Assembly (NCBI GenBank): GCA_008501655.1
Contig: QQUK01000318.1
Location: 1 to 7,039 of the forward strand
DNA: 7,039 bases
Origin: Calditrichota bacterium
GTDB taxonomy: Bacteria; Zixibacteria; MSB-5A5; GN15; FEB-12
Reading direction: 5' to 3'
The notes beneath the pieces were generated by a model. It had not been told where the DNA came from, ran no database searches, and saw only the letters and a list, made by a program, of their open reading frames with translations. This document shows, piece after piece, positions 1 through 6,415 of this stretch. Within the stretch, counting starts at the first letter, position 1, and the number at the start of each line of letters is the position of its first letter. The translations under genes and the position numbers were made by a program.

Positions 1-1
1 A

Positions 2-1111
2 ATCTCTGTGATGGGCATGATGGTTATGGCTAATTCAACCGACCTGATAGTAATCTTTATGGGACTGGAAATTATGTCGGTTCCGTTATATGTCTTAGCA
101 GGGTTCGCCAAACGGAATCTGATGTCCAATGAATCAGGTATCAAATATTTTATAATGGGTGCGTTTGCTTCCGCATTCCTCCTCATGGGTATCGCATTCA
201 TCTTCGGCGCTGCTGAAACAACAGACCTCAGAAGAATCGTTGCCAACTTTACATATACTTATTCTCAATCACAGGCTTATCTTGTAAGCGGTATCGGATT
301 GATACTTGTCGGATTTGCCTTTAAAGTCGGAGCAGCCCCATTTCACAGTTGGGTTCCGGATGTATATCAGGGAGCGCCGACACCAGTGACAGCATTTTTC
401 TCAGTCGGGCCAAAAGCTGCCGGTTTTGCAGCACTCCTGCGGATATTCCTTTACGGGTTTAATCAGTTTGAAGCTCTTTCAACACTCTTCTGGATTATCG
501 CAGTGTTGACGATGATTATTGGTAATGTTCTTGCTCTGAGACAGACAAACGTTAAAAGACTTTTAGCATATTCATCAATCGCCCATGCCGGTTATGTCTT
601 CGTAGCCTTGGCTGTGGGTGGAACGAATGCAGTTTCAGCTGCTGTATTTTACCTTGTTGCATACAGTTTGTTTAATCTCGGCGGTTTTGCCGTGGTAACG
701 ATGCTTGAAACCAAAGCTCAGGCAAAATCTGAACTCTCTGAACTTGCCGGTCTTGCCAAAGCTCATCCGTATCTCTCAGCTTTGCTTGCACTCTTCATGT
801 TTGCTCTTTCCGGTTTCCCTCCGACAGTTGGATTTATCGGTAAGTTTTATATATTCTCAGAAGCTGTGAAAAACGGATTTATCTGGTTGACTGTTATTGG
901 TGTGATGAATTCATTCCTGTCTGTATATTATTACTTTAAAGTCATCAAAGCGGCATATTTTGATAAAGCAGAAATCGAATTCAAACCGATAGCGATTCAT
1001 CCGGCTATATTTATCGTAATAATTGTGTGTGCTTTGGGAACTATAGGTATTGGTTTCTTCCCGCAGGAAATTATTGAACTTTCCAAATCAGCTATAATCG
1101 CTTTTATTTAA
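2..1111 (+). CDS. nuoN: NADH-quinone oxidoreductase subunit N, 5' partial
   Basis: Membrane subunit of respiratory complex I, one of the three antiporter-like proton-pumping subunits. The frame is open to the left window edge, so the GTG at 8 is an internal codon and not the start. Numbering from that codon, the family's key charged residues are present: Glu21 (GLEIMSVPLYVL), Lys106 (FKVGAAPFHSW), Lys136 (GPKAAGF) and Lys279 (FIGKF). Their spacings (85, 30, 143) closely match E. coli NuoN E133, K217, K247 and K395 as I recall them. About 110 N-terminal residues should therefore lie outside the window, giving a normal total near 480. Other hallmarks are PDVYQGAPTPVTAF and QTNVKRLLAYSSIAHAGY. 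Many hydrophobic segments are visible, and the C-terminus looks intact. NuoN is usually the last gene of a nuo operon, which fits the opposite-strand gene immediately downstream. The homologous NuoL and NuoM subunits were considered, but motif wording and total length fit NuoN best. Confidence 0.95.
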   Translation: MSVMGMMVMANSTDLIVIFMGLEIMSVPLYVLAGFAKRNLMSNESGIKYFIMGAFASAFLLMGIAFIFGAAETTDLRRIVANFTYTYSQSQAYLVSGIGLILVGFAFKVGAAPFHSWVPDVYQGAPTPVTAFFSVGPKAAGFAALLRIFLYGFNQFEALSTLFWIIAVLTMIIGNVLALRQTNVKRLLAYSSIAHAGYVFVALAVGGTNAVSAAVFYLVAYSLFNLGGFAVVTMLETKAQAKSELSELAGLAKAHPYLSALLALFMFALSGFPPTVGFIGKFYIFSEAVKNGFIWLTVIGVMNSFLSVYYYFKVIKAAYFDKAEIEFKPIAIHPAIFIVIIVCALGTIGIGFFPQEIIELSKSAIIAFI

Positions 1112-3837
1112 AACCCATCATGCATCCATTGAGAGCAGGGGAGTGGTCCGCCCCCGAACATATAACTCACAAGATAGACTAAATCACCGATATCTATTGA
1201 ACCGGAACAGTCAACATCACCGGCAGCATATGGAATAGGCAGTGGACCTGATTCAAACATAAACTCCACCAGATACACCATGTCAGCAATATCAATGACA
1301 CCTGCTCCATCAATGTTGCCGGTCTGACCGAAAATAAGATGATTCTTGAATAAAAGAGTTTCTGTTGCGGAAACAATTTTTGATGTATCATCGGCATTAT
1401 TTATATATCCATAGGCATTACAATCAAACTCTGAAAGCCCAATCAATGAATATAGTTCGACTGAATTTGACCCGAGCGATTTATATTGATAAAGAACATC
1501 ACCTGCGGAGGTCAGAATAATTTCAAAGTTAAGAGTCGTATCAAACGAATTTGTGACATGAGCCAGATTATACCACTCCACAACAAGTGTATCTTCAGTA
1601 GGATTTAGGTAATAATAAATCCCGGCATCTGGTGATAAAGCATCATCTAAAACAAGATCAGTATATAGCGGTGCAAAGAATGTTGTAAACGGTGAACCGG
1701 GGATTGAAAAATCTCTGTATTTACCGTCTATATTCAATTCAGCATCGGTAAACGACAGACAGCCGTTAATGCCGACATAAAATGAATCATATGGAGTTGT
1801 ATAAAATGGAAATGAAAAACCGATAGGATATGGTCCGGCGGAACCGTCATCAAATATAACAGCAGAGTTTGTGTTGTAATAATCATTATGGTCTATTTTG
1901 ATTCCGGAATCTTTTGCTGAAACCCAGTTATAAACCGGCAATACCGAATCGGTTGAAGAGTGAGCAGAGAATGTACTGTCCTGACAGGGTATTTCTAAAT
2001 AGACAGGGATAAGTAATGCTGAATCAAGCACGGCAGTATGCCCCCATAGCACTTCAATCAATCCTTCGTACACATCTGAACGCTGCTCTATAACGGATGC
2101 ATCAAGAGTAATGGTCAGCATCAGTGAGTCATTTGGATATACAACCCCAGACTGATCTGAAATCTCAAGCCAGTTGTCGATTACCATCTTTGCCGTTGTG
2201 TCCCGGTCATAGATAAAATAATTAGAATTTAAACTGGAACCATTATAGAACCATATATCAATAAAAGCAATTTCACCCTCCTGAAGAACCGTATCAATAT
2301 ATGCAATATCTGTTGTTAACGAAGGTGGTGCAGAGAAAGCGTTGTATGCAGCTTCTAAATCAGGTCTGGGTCCGATAAGTTTTGTCAATAAACCCTGTTG
2401 GGGTGAACCGGTTGCAGTAAACAGGTCTAATATATAGTCAGCGTTTAATGTTGTACCAAAACTTGCTTTCACATATCCCTGAAAAGATGCAACTGCACCG
2501 GCAATAATCGGAGCTGCTGAAGAAGTACCCGAAAATCCTGATGTGTAATACTGATTCTCATCTCCACCGCCATCAAAAAGATCACCATAACCGGTAGTAT
2601 AAACTCCGGAACCGTAGCCTTGCAGGTTTACCCGTTGACCATAGTTTGAGTACACTTCAATCTCCCGGTCACTTCCTGAAGCAGGCGGAAATCCGGCACC
2701 AACTATAAGAGAATGTGAATTTCGATAACTGATATCAAATACTTCACCGTAGATTCCGATATCATCAAAGTTTTCCTGCCCGTTTCCAGCTGCTTGTACT
2801 ACGATAATCCCTTTTGCCCAGGCATACTTGATAGCATCAAAATTTGCCTGAAAGTATTCAACACAGACATACCCTGACTGGTCCGGCTGAATAGCATAAT
2901 CATAATGAGGTCCCGGAACCTGTATCTCAATCAAAATAACATCACCCGCCTGCAGTGAATCTACAGCTGCGTAGATAGCCTCAGCTATCGACATAGTCCG
3001 TATCGAGACCATACCCAGATTAGCATCAGGTACAATCCCGGTTACGCCATATGCATTATCCGAACCACTCATCACTCCGAGCACAGCTGTGCCGTGATCA
3101 GTCCAACTGGGGTCAGTATAAGGAAGACCGAGTACAAAACCGGAGTCAGCTTTGTCTAAATCCTCATGTGATGTAATCCAGCCGCCTTCAATATCAACAA
3201 TCGTAATTCCCTGACCTCGCCCACCCGGTATCGTATCCATAAACTGTGCATCAATACCGTTAGGTGCAGCTGTCAGATATTCCTGGGATGATGCATAATC
3301 CGGTGTAGGTGGGGCTATGTCTCCAGCCGGGAAGTAAACCGGCTCGATATAAGCAATTTCTACATTATCCAATGCATTGAGTCTGTTAACTAAGTCTACT
3401 GCTGATGTTGGGTTACTCAACTCAAGAGCATAATAATTATTTAAATCAGCAAGTTCCGATTTTGAACGAAGTTCGTAAGCATGTTTATCCCGGTTAAGTT
3501 TCTGTTCACTTTTCTGTTGAAAAAGCCGTCTGACTTGAGAATATGAATAATCAGCTATTATGGAATTGACCTGATTTACCGATTTTGCTGTCGAAGAAAA
3601 TAAATCACCATTAGCTAATCTTACCTGATTTTTCTCAGAGAATTTAATGATAACCCTCTGAATTTCTGCATTACCGGCAATTTGATATAATGATGGTTTT
3701 ACCGCAGGGACTCTCTTTTGAAGCTCAATTTTATCCGGGTTTTGAATTGAAGCAGCAAAAAGAAACGGTATTAGTAAAAATAATAGAGCAGAAATTACTA
3801 TAGTTTTTGATTTCAGCAGATTCAATCTATTCTCCAT
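1108..3837 (-). CDS. Secreted S8 (subtilisin-like) serine protease with C-terminal dockerin-like repeats
   Basis: Predicted exported serine endopeptidase of 909 residues. Residues 1-30 form a signal peptide: a basic start (R4, K9, K11), then a hydrophobic stretch ending near FAAS. Residues 31-180 resemble an S8 propeptide, ending in the typical 'NVEIAYIEPVYFP'. The catalytic domain (about 190-500) has all the key residues: Asp215 in VDIEGGW, His248 in DHGTAVLG, oxyanion Asn352 in AAGNG and Ser439 in SGTSSAAP. Residues 505-615 look like an immunoglobulin/BACON-like beta-sandwich. Residues 635-825 resemble the 'PIGFSFPFY...FYVGINGCLSF' beta-domain that often follows secreted proteases. Residues 840-900 are two dockerin-like calcium loops. 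The ATG at 3837 is chosen because it places the signal peptide correctly. No Shine-Dalgarno motif precedes it. A promoter lies just upstream. The natural substrate and the partner of the dockerin are unknown. The protease call is very sure; the accessory domain names are less so. Confidence 0.93.
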   Translation of the reverse strand: MENRLNLLKSKTIVISALLFLLIPFLFAASIQNPDKIELQKRVPAVKPSLYQIAGNAEIQRVIIKFSEKNQVRLANGDLFSSTAKSVNQVNSIIADYSYSQVRRLFQQKSEQKLNRDKHAYELRSKSELADLNNYYALELSNPTSAVDLVNRLNALDNVEIAYIEPVYFPAGDIAPPTPDYASSQEYLTAAPNGIDAQFMDTIPGGRGQGITIVDIEGGWITSHEDLDKADSGFVLGLPYTDPSWTDHGTAVLGVMSGSDNAYGVTGIVPDANLGMVSIRTMSIAEAIYAAVDSLQAGDVILIEIQVPGPHYDYAIQPDQSGYVCVEYFQANFDAIKYAWAKGIIVVQAAGNGQENFDDIGIYGEVFDISYRNSHSLIVGAGFPPASGSDREIEVYSNYGQRVNLQGYGSGVYTTGYGDLFDGGGDENQYYTSGFSGTSSAAPIIAGAVASFQGYVKASFGTTLNADYILDLFTATGSPQQGLLTKLIGPRPDLEAAYNAFSAPPSLTTDIAYIDTVLQEGEIAFIDIWFYNGSSLNSNYFIYDRDTTAKMVIDNWLEISDQSGVVYPNDSLMLTITLDASVIEQRSDVYEGLIEVLWGHTAVLDSALLIPVYLEIPCQDSTFSAHSSTDSVLPVYNWVSAKDSGIKIDHNDYYNTNSAVIFDDGSAGPYPIGFSFPFYTTPYDSFYVGINGCLSFTDAELNIDGKYRDFSIPGSPFTTFFAPLYTDLVLDDALSPDAGIYYYLNPTEDTLVVEWYNLAHVTNSFDTTLNFEIILTSAGDVLYQYKSLGSNSVELYSLIGLSEFDCNAYGYINNADDTSKIVSATETLLFKNHLIFGQTGNIDGAGVIDIADMVYLVEFMFESGPLPIPYAAGDVDCSGSIDIGDLVYLVSYMFGGGPLPCSQWMHDGF

Positions 3838-3887
3838 GACAGAAATACGTAAATAAAGGCGGTAATTGAAGTAGTTTTGTTACCTGC

Positions 3888-3915
3888 AATATAGCCGTAA
3901 ACGCAAAATTGTCAA
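3888..3915 (-). promoter_or_regulatory. Sigma70-like promoter for the protease gene
   Basis: Read on the minus strand, a perfect -35 hexamer TTGACA (3910-3915) is followed by a 16-bp spacer and the -10 hexamer TATATT (3888-3893, five of six consensus bases). It lies in the 128-bp gap between purF and the protease. Transcription would start near 3881, giving a leader of about 44 nt before the ATG at 3837. This suggests the protease is transcribed independently of purF. Confidence 0.65.
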
Positions 3916-3965
3916 TTTGTTATCTTTTATTAGAATATCGGCAGAAATCGAAATCAGTAAAACGA

Positions 3966-5369
3966 TTAGATTTTTTCAAACCTGAATTTACCGTTTGTCG
4001 GCGGGGGAGAAATCGGGTATTTGCCGGAAAAACAACTGTCACAGAATGTTGTATTTGGTAAAGAAGGCATAGAAAGCATACCATCAATTGATAAATATCT
4101 GAGGGAATCAACACCAATATGTTTTTCAATCTGTTCAACAGACATATTTGCACCAATCAATTCTGCTTTTGTTGGCATATCAATACCGAAAAAACAGGGC
4201 GAGATAATCGGAGGGGAGGAAACCCGGAAATGGACTTCTTTAGCACCAGCTTCACGGATAAGTTTTACCAGTTTTTTACAGGTGGTTCCGCGTACAATCG
4301 AATCATCGACTACAATTACCCGGCGTCCTTTGAGAACACCTTTTACCGGATTGAATTTAAGTTTAACATCAAGGTCACGAATCTTTTGCTGTGGGTCTAT
4401 AAATGTACGGCCGACATAATGATTGCGGATAAGTCCTATTTCAAACCGGATACCGGATTCTTCAGAATAACCCAGCGTAGCTGTATTGGCTGAATCAGGG
4501 ATACCAATTACAATATCAGCTTCGACCGGATGTTCTCTTGCAAGCTGTCTGCCAAGACGACGGCGGACTTTGTCAACATTTTCACCAAAAACTTTGGAAT
4601 CAGGTCGAGAAAAATAAATATATTCAAAAATGCAGAAAGCATGTTTCCCGTTTTTCATAGGGAAATGAGATTCGATTCCCTTCTCAGAGATTTCGACAAC
4701 CTCACCCGGTTCGACATCCCGGATATATTTGGCACCAATAATATCAAAGGCACAGGTCTCCGAAGCTACAACATAGGACCGGTTTAATTTTCCGATACAA
4801 AGCGGTCTGAAACCATGAGGGTCTCTTGCCGCAATAATCGATTTTGGGGTAAGAAATACCAGAGAAAAAGCACCTTTGATTTTTGTTAAAGCATCTGAGA
4901 TTCTCTCAATCCTGGTTTTCTTTTTGGACTTTGCCGTCAGATGTAAAATGATTTCGGTATCGGAAGTAGTCTGAAAAATTGAACCTGACTGATCAAGTTT
5001 CCTTCGGAGTTCAAAGGAGTTTGTCAGATTTCCGTTATGAGCTAAAGCTAACTGTTCTTCACGGTTTGTTATTATAAACGGCTGGATATTAATAAGCGAG
5101 GATGCACCGGTTGTAGAGTATCGGGTATGACCGATTGCTGATTTACCAAGTAGTTTTTCAAGATTTGATTTATTCGAAAAGACCTCGTTTACCTCACCCA
5201 TACCTTTATGGAGATGAAACTTTTTATTTTTGTCTACAGAGATAATTCCGGCAGATTCCTGACCGCGATGCTGGAGGGCATAGAGACCAAAATACGCCAT
5301 GTCGGACGCTTTTGTGTTGTTGAAAATTCCAAAAACACCACACTTGTCATGTATCATCGGCTCTAACAT
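3966..5369 (-). CDS. purF: Amidophosphoribosyltransferase (glutamine PRPP amidotransferase)
   Basis: Catalyses the first committed step of de novo purine synthesis, making 5-phosphoribosylamine from PRPP and glutamine in the cytoplasm. The 467-residue length is normal. The N-terminal Ntn glutaminase domain begins with a short propeptide, and Cys10 (DKCGVFGI) would become the mature N-terminal nucleophile. Glutamine-site motifs follow: HTRYSTTG (81-88), HNGNL (111-115) and SDTE (136-139). The phosphoribosyltransferase domain has the PRPP loop VIVVDDSIVRGTT (351-363). Cys246, Cys392, Cys443 and Cys446 match the four ligands of the 4Fe-4S cluster in the Bacillus subtilis type, unlike the cluster-free E. 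coli type. The first ATG is preferred over Met5 because a GAGG motif sits 7 nt upstream of it. The gene has its own promoter and no purine gene beside it in this window, so it appears to be monocistronic. Confidence 0.98.
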   Translation of the reverse strand: MLEPMIHDKCGVFGIFNNTKASDMAYFGLYALQHRGQESAGIISVDKNKKFHLHKGMGEVNEVFSNKSNLEKLLGKSAIGHTRYSTTGASSLINIQPFIITNREEQLALAHNGNLTNSFELRRKLDQSGSIFQTTSDTEIILHLTAKSKKKTRIERISDALTKIKGAFSLVFLTPKSIIAARDPHGFRPLCIGKLNRSYVVASETCAFDIIGAKYIRDVEPGEVVEISEKGIESHFPMKNGKHAFCIFEYIYFSRPDSKVFGENVDKVRRRLGRQLAREHPVEADIVIGIPDSANTATLGYSEESGIRFEIGLIRNHYVGRTFIDPQQKIRDLDVKLKFNPVKGVLKGRRVIVVDDSIVRGTTCKKLVKLIREAGAKEVHFRVSSPPIISPCFFGIDMPTKAELIGANMSVEQIEKHIGVDSLRYLSIDGMLSMPSLPNTTFCDSCFSGKYPISPPPTNGKFRFEKI

Positions 5370-5376
5370 TTGTTGT

Positions 5377-5380
5377 CCTC
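5377..5380 (-). promoter_or_regulatory. Ribosome binding site of purF
   Basis: On the minus strand GAGG stands 7 nt before the ATG at 5369. This supports Met1 over the in-frame Met5, which has no comparable motif at proper spacing. It gives a nine-residue propeptide ahead of the catalytic cysteine, a plausible length for this type of PurF. Confidence 0.7.
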
Positions 5381-5397
5381 ACTTTCAGAGAAGCAAC

Positions 5398-5426
5398 AAT
5401 TTAGGAGAGTCACAGGCAAATGTCAA
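5398..5426 (-). promoter_or_regulatory. Sigma70-like promoter for purF
   Basis: Read on the minus strand, a perfect -35 TTGACA (5421-5426) is separated by exactly 17 bp from TAAATT (5398-5403, four of six -10 consensus bases). The predicted start of transcription is near 5391, leaving a leader of only about 20 nt that contains the GAGG ribosome binding site. This short leader has no room for a purine riboswitch, so any purine control would have to act on the promoter itself. Confidence 0.65.
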
Positions 5427-5442
5427 ACACTTTAAAAAAGAA

Positions 5443-5472
5443 TTCACTTTGCAACAAAAAATGCATTATATT
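5443..5472 (+). promoter_or_regulatory. Weak candidate promoter for the GAF/HisKA gene
   Basis: TTCACT (5443-5448, four of six -35 bases), an 18-bp spacer, then TATATT (5467-5472, five of six -10 bases). Transcription would begin near 5479, leaving a leader of about 125 nt that contains the palindrome at 5489-5507. The region is AT-rich, so chance matches are likely, and other TATATA-like strings at 5542-5549 could serve instead. Low confidence. Confidence 0.3.
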
Positions 5473-5488
5473 TCAATTACGGGAATGA

Positions 5489-5507
5489 CTGTTCAGTTAT
5501 TGAACAG
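5489..5507. promoter_or_regulatory. Perfect palindrome, candidate operator or short hairpin
   Basis: CTGTTCA at 5489-5495 and TGAACAG at 5501-5507 are exact reverse complements around the 5-bp centre GTTAT. The site lies in the divergent spacer, about 100 bp upstream of the predicted purF start and just downstream of the weak plus-strand promoter candidate. Its symmetry and size suit a dimeric helix-turn-helix repressor. A seven-pair RNA hairpin with a five-base loop is also possible. No T-run follows it, so it is not an intrinsic terminator. I cannot name a binding protein. Confidence 0.45.
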
Positions 5508-5590
5508 GGTGCAAGTTTCGTAACTTACTGCTGTTTAACGATATATATGTACAAATTCAGATCTGTCGCCAAAAATCATTTTTTCAATTT

Positions 5591-5594
5591 GAGG
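5591..5594 (+). promoter_or_regulatory. Ribosome binding site favouring a TTG start
   Basis: GAGG stands 8 nt before the TTG at 5603. The first in-frame ATG (5642) has only a GGA 4 nt upstream. The better-spaced motif favours the TTG start, which adds 13 residues ahead of Met14. Neither choice affects the recognisable domains. Confidence 0.5.
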
Positions 5595-5602
5595 CACCAG
5601 TT

Positions 5603-6409
5603 TTGCTCAAAGAAGTAAAAGAGATAAAACTATTGGATAATATGAGCGAACAAAAACCGGACAAATTCGAAATACTCAGACACCTTGCTGTATTCGGCAA
5701 AGAAGGCGGAAATATCAAAGAAACCGCCAAACAGGCTCTTGAGATGACCTGCTCTTATGTCAATCTTAACGGCGCTTCGTTGTATCTTTGGGATAACGAA
5801 AAGAATACTACAATAGCTGTCTCTCATGCTGATTCGATTGATGTCCAGAATACGCTTAATGATCTCGAACAGAACCTCTTTGAAAACCTCCGTAAAAACC
5901 AAAAACTAATTTCAGCATATATGTCATTCGGGGGAGACTTGCCAAAACATACATTTACTCTCCCTTTAATGTTTAACAAAAACATATTCGGTGCTGTAAT
6001 CGGGATTCAAGTCGGTTCTAATTCGATTGTAGCTGAAGATAGCTTTTTGGATACACTCTCAGCGATGCTGGCACTCTGTTTTCAGGCAACCGAAAACCAG
6101 ACTTCGGGTGAAATTGACCCGGAACAAATTGACAAAGAACGCCTCGCTGCGATTTTAGAAACAGCCGTCACCGTAAACCACGAAGTTAACAATCCTCTGC
6201 AGGCGATCATCGGAAATATCCAGCTGTTACTTATGAAAAAAGATCAATATGACGAGGATATTATTTCCAAACTAAAAGCTATTGAAGAATCAGCCATTAA
6301 AATCAACACGGTCACCCAGAAACTTATGCGAATGACCCACGCCAAGTCAAAAAAATACTCCGAAGATACCAATATGCTTGATCTCTCCGGAGATGATTCA
6401 GAAGAATAA
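5603..6409 (+). CDS. GAF-like / HisKA phosphoacceptor protein lacking the kinase ATPase domain
   Basis: A 268-residue cytoplasmic signalling protein with no membrane segment. Residues about 24-165 have the pattern of a GAF sensor domain: 'LEMTCSYVNLNGASLYLWD', a central beta-rich part, and 'TFTLPLMFNKNIFGAVIGIQ'. Residues about 176-246 form a complete HisKA dimerisation hairpin, with the H-box VNHEVNNPLQAI carrying the likely phosphoacceptor His193, followed by the second helix to about 246. The protein then ends in an acidic tail. The HATPase_c domain (N, G1 and G2 boxes) that should follow is absent. The DNA downstream is filled by a gene on the other strand, so no frameshifted remnant is visible. 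It cannot phosphorylate itself in the usual way. It may be a phosphotransfer relay or a dimerising partner of a separate kinase, but that is inference. The start is TTG at 5603 (GAGG 8 nt upstream) or ATG at 5642. No response regulator gene adjoins it here. Confidence 0.8.
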   Translation: MLKEVKEIKLLDNMSEQKPDKFEILRHLAVFGKEGGNIKETAKQALEMTCSYVNLNGASLYLWDNEKNTTIAVSHADSIDVQNTLNDLEQNLFENLRKNQKLISAYMSFGGDLPKHTFTLPLMFNKNIFGAVIGIQVGSNSIVAEDSFLDTLSAMLALCFQATENQTSGEIDPEQIDKERLAAILETAVTVNHEVNNPLQAIIGNIQLLLMKKDQYDEDIISKLKAIEESAIKINTVTQKLMRMTHAKSKKYSEDTNMLDLSGDDSEE

Positions 6410-6415
6410 TTTTAC

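Noticed and set aside
1194..1397. Minus-strand 67-codon open frame inside the protease 3' end
   Set aside because: It is an alternative frame of the dockerin-coding region with no independent support.
3861..3884. Inverted repeat GGTAA ... TTACC in the protease leader
   Set aside because: The arms are only 5 bp with a 14-nt loop in AT-rich DNA, too weak to claim as a hairpin or operator.
3930..3966. Possible terminator just after the purF stop codon
   Set aside because: Only short AATCG/CGATT-type symmetry is present, with no GC-rich stem and no T-run on the minus strand.
4021..4787. Plus-strand open frames opposite purF (4021-4419, 4119-4493, 4530-4787)
   Set aside because: They lie wholly inside the well-supported purF gene in other frames, and their translations resemble no protein family. 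They are antisense shadows.
5299..5523. Plus-strand 74-codon open frame across the purF start and the divergent spacer
   Set aside because: It covers the start of purF and its promoter and has no protein-like pattern; treated as chance.
5542..5549. TATATATG as an alternative -10 element for the GAF/HisKA gene
   Set aside because: No acceptable -35 hexamer lies 16-18 bp upstream, so it is not listed as a promoter.
5630..5902. Minus-strand open frame of 90 codons opposite the GAF/HisKA gene
   Set aside because: It overlaps the GAF domain coding sequence, shows no recognisable domain and has no clear ribosome binding site.
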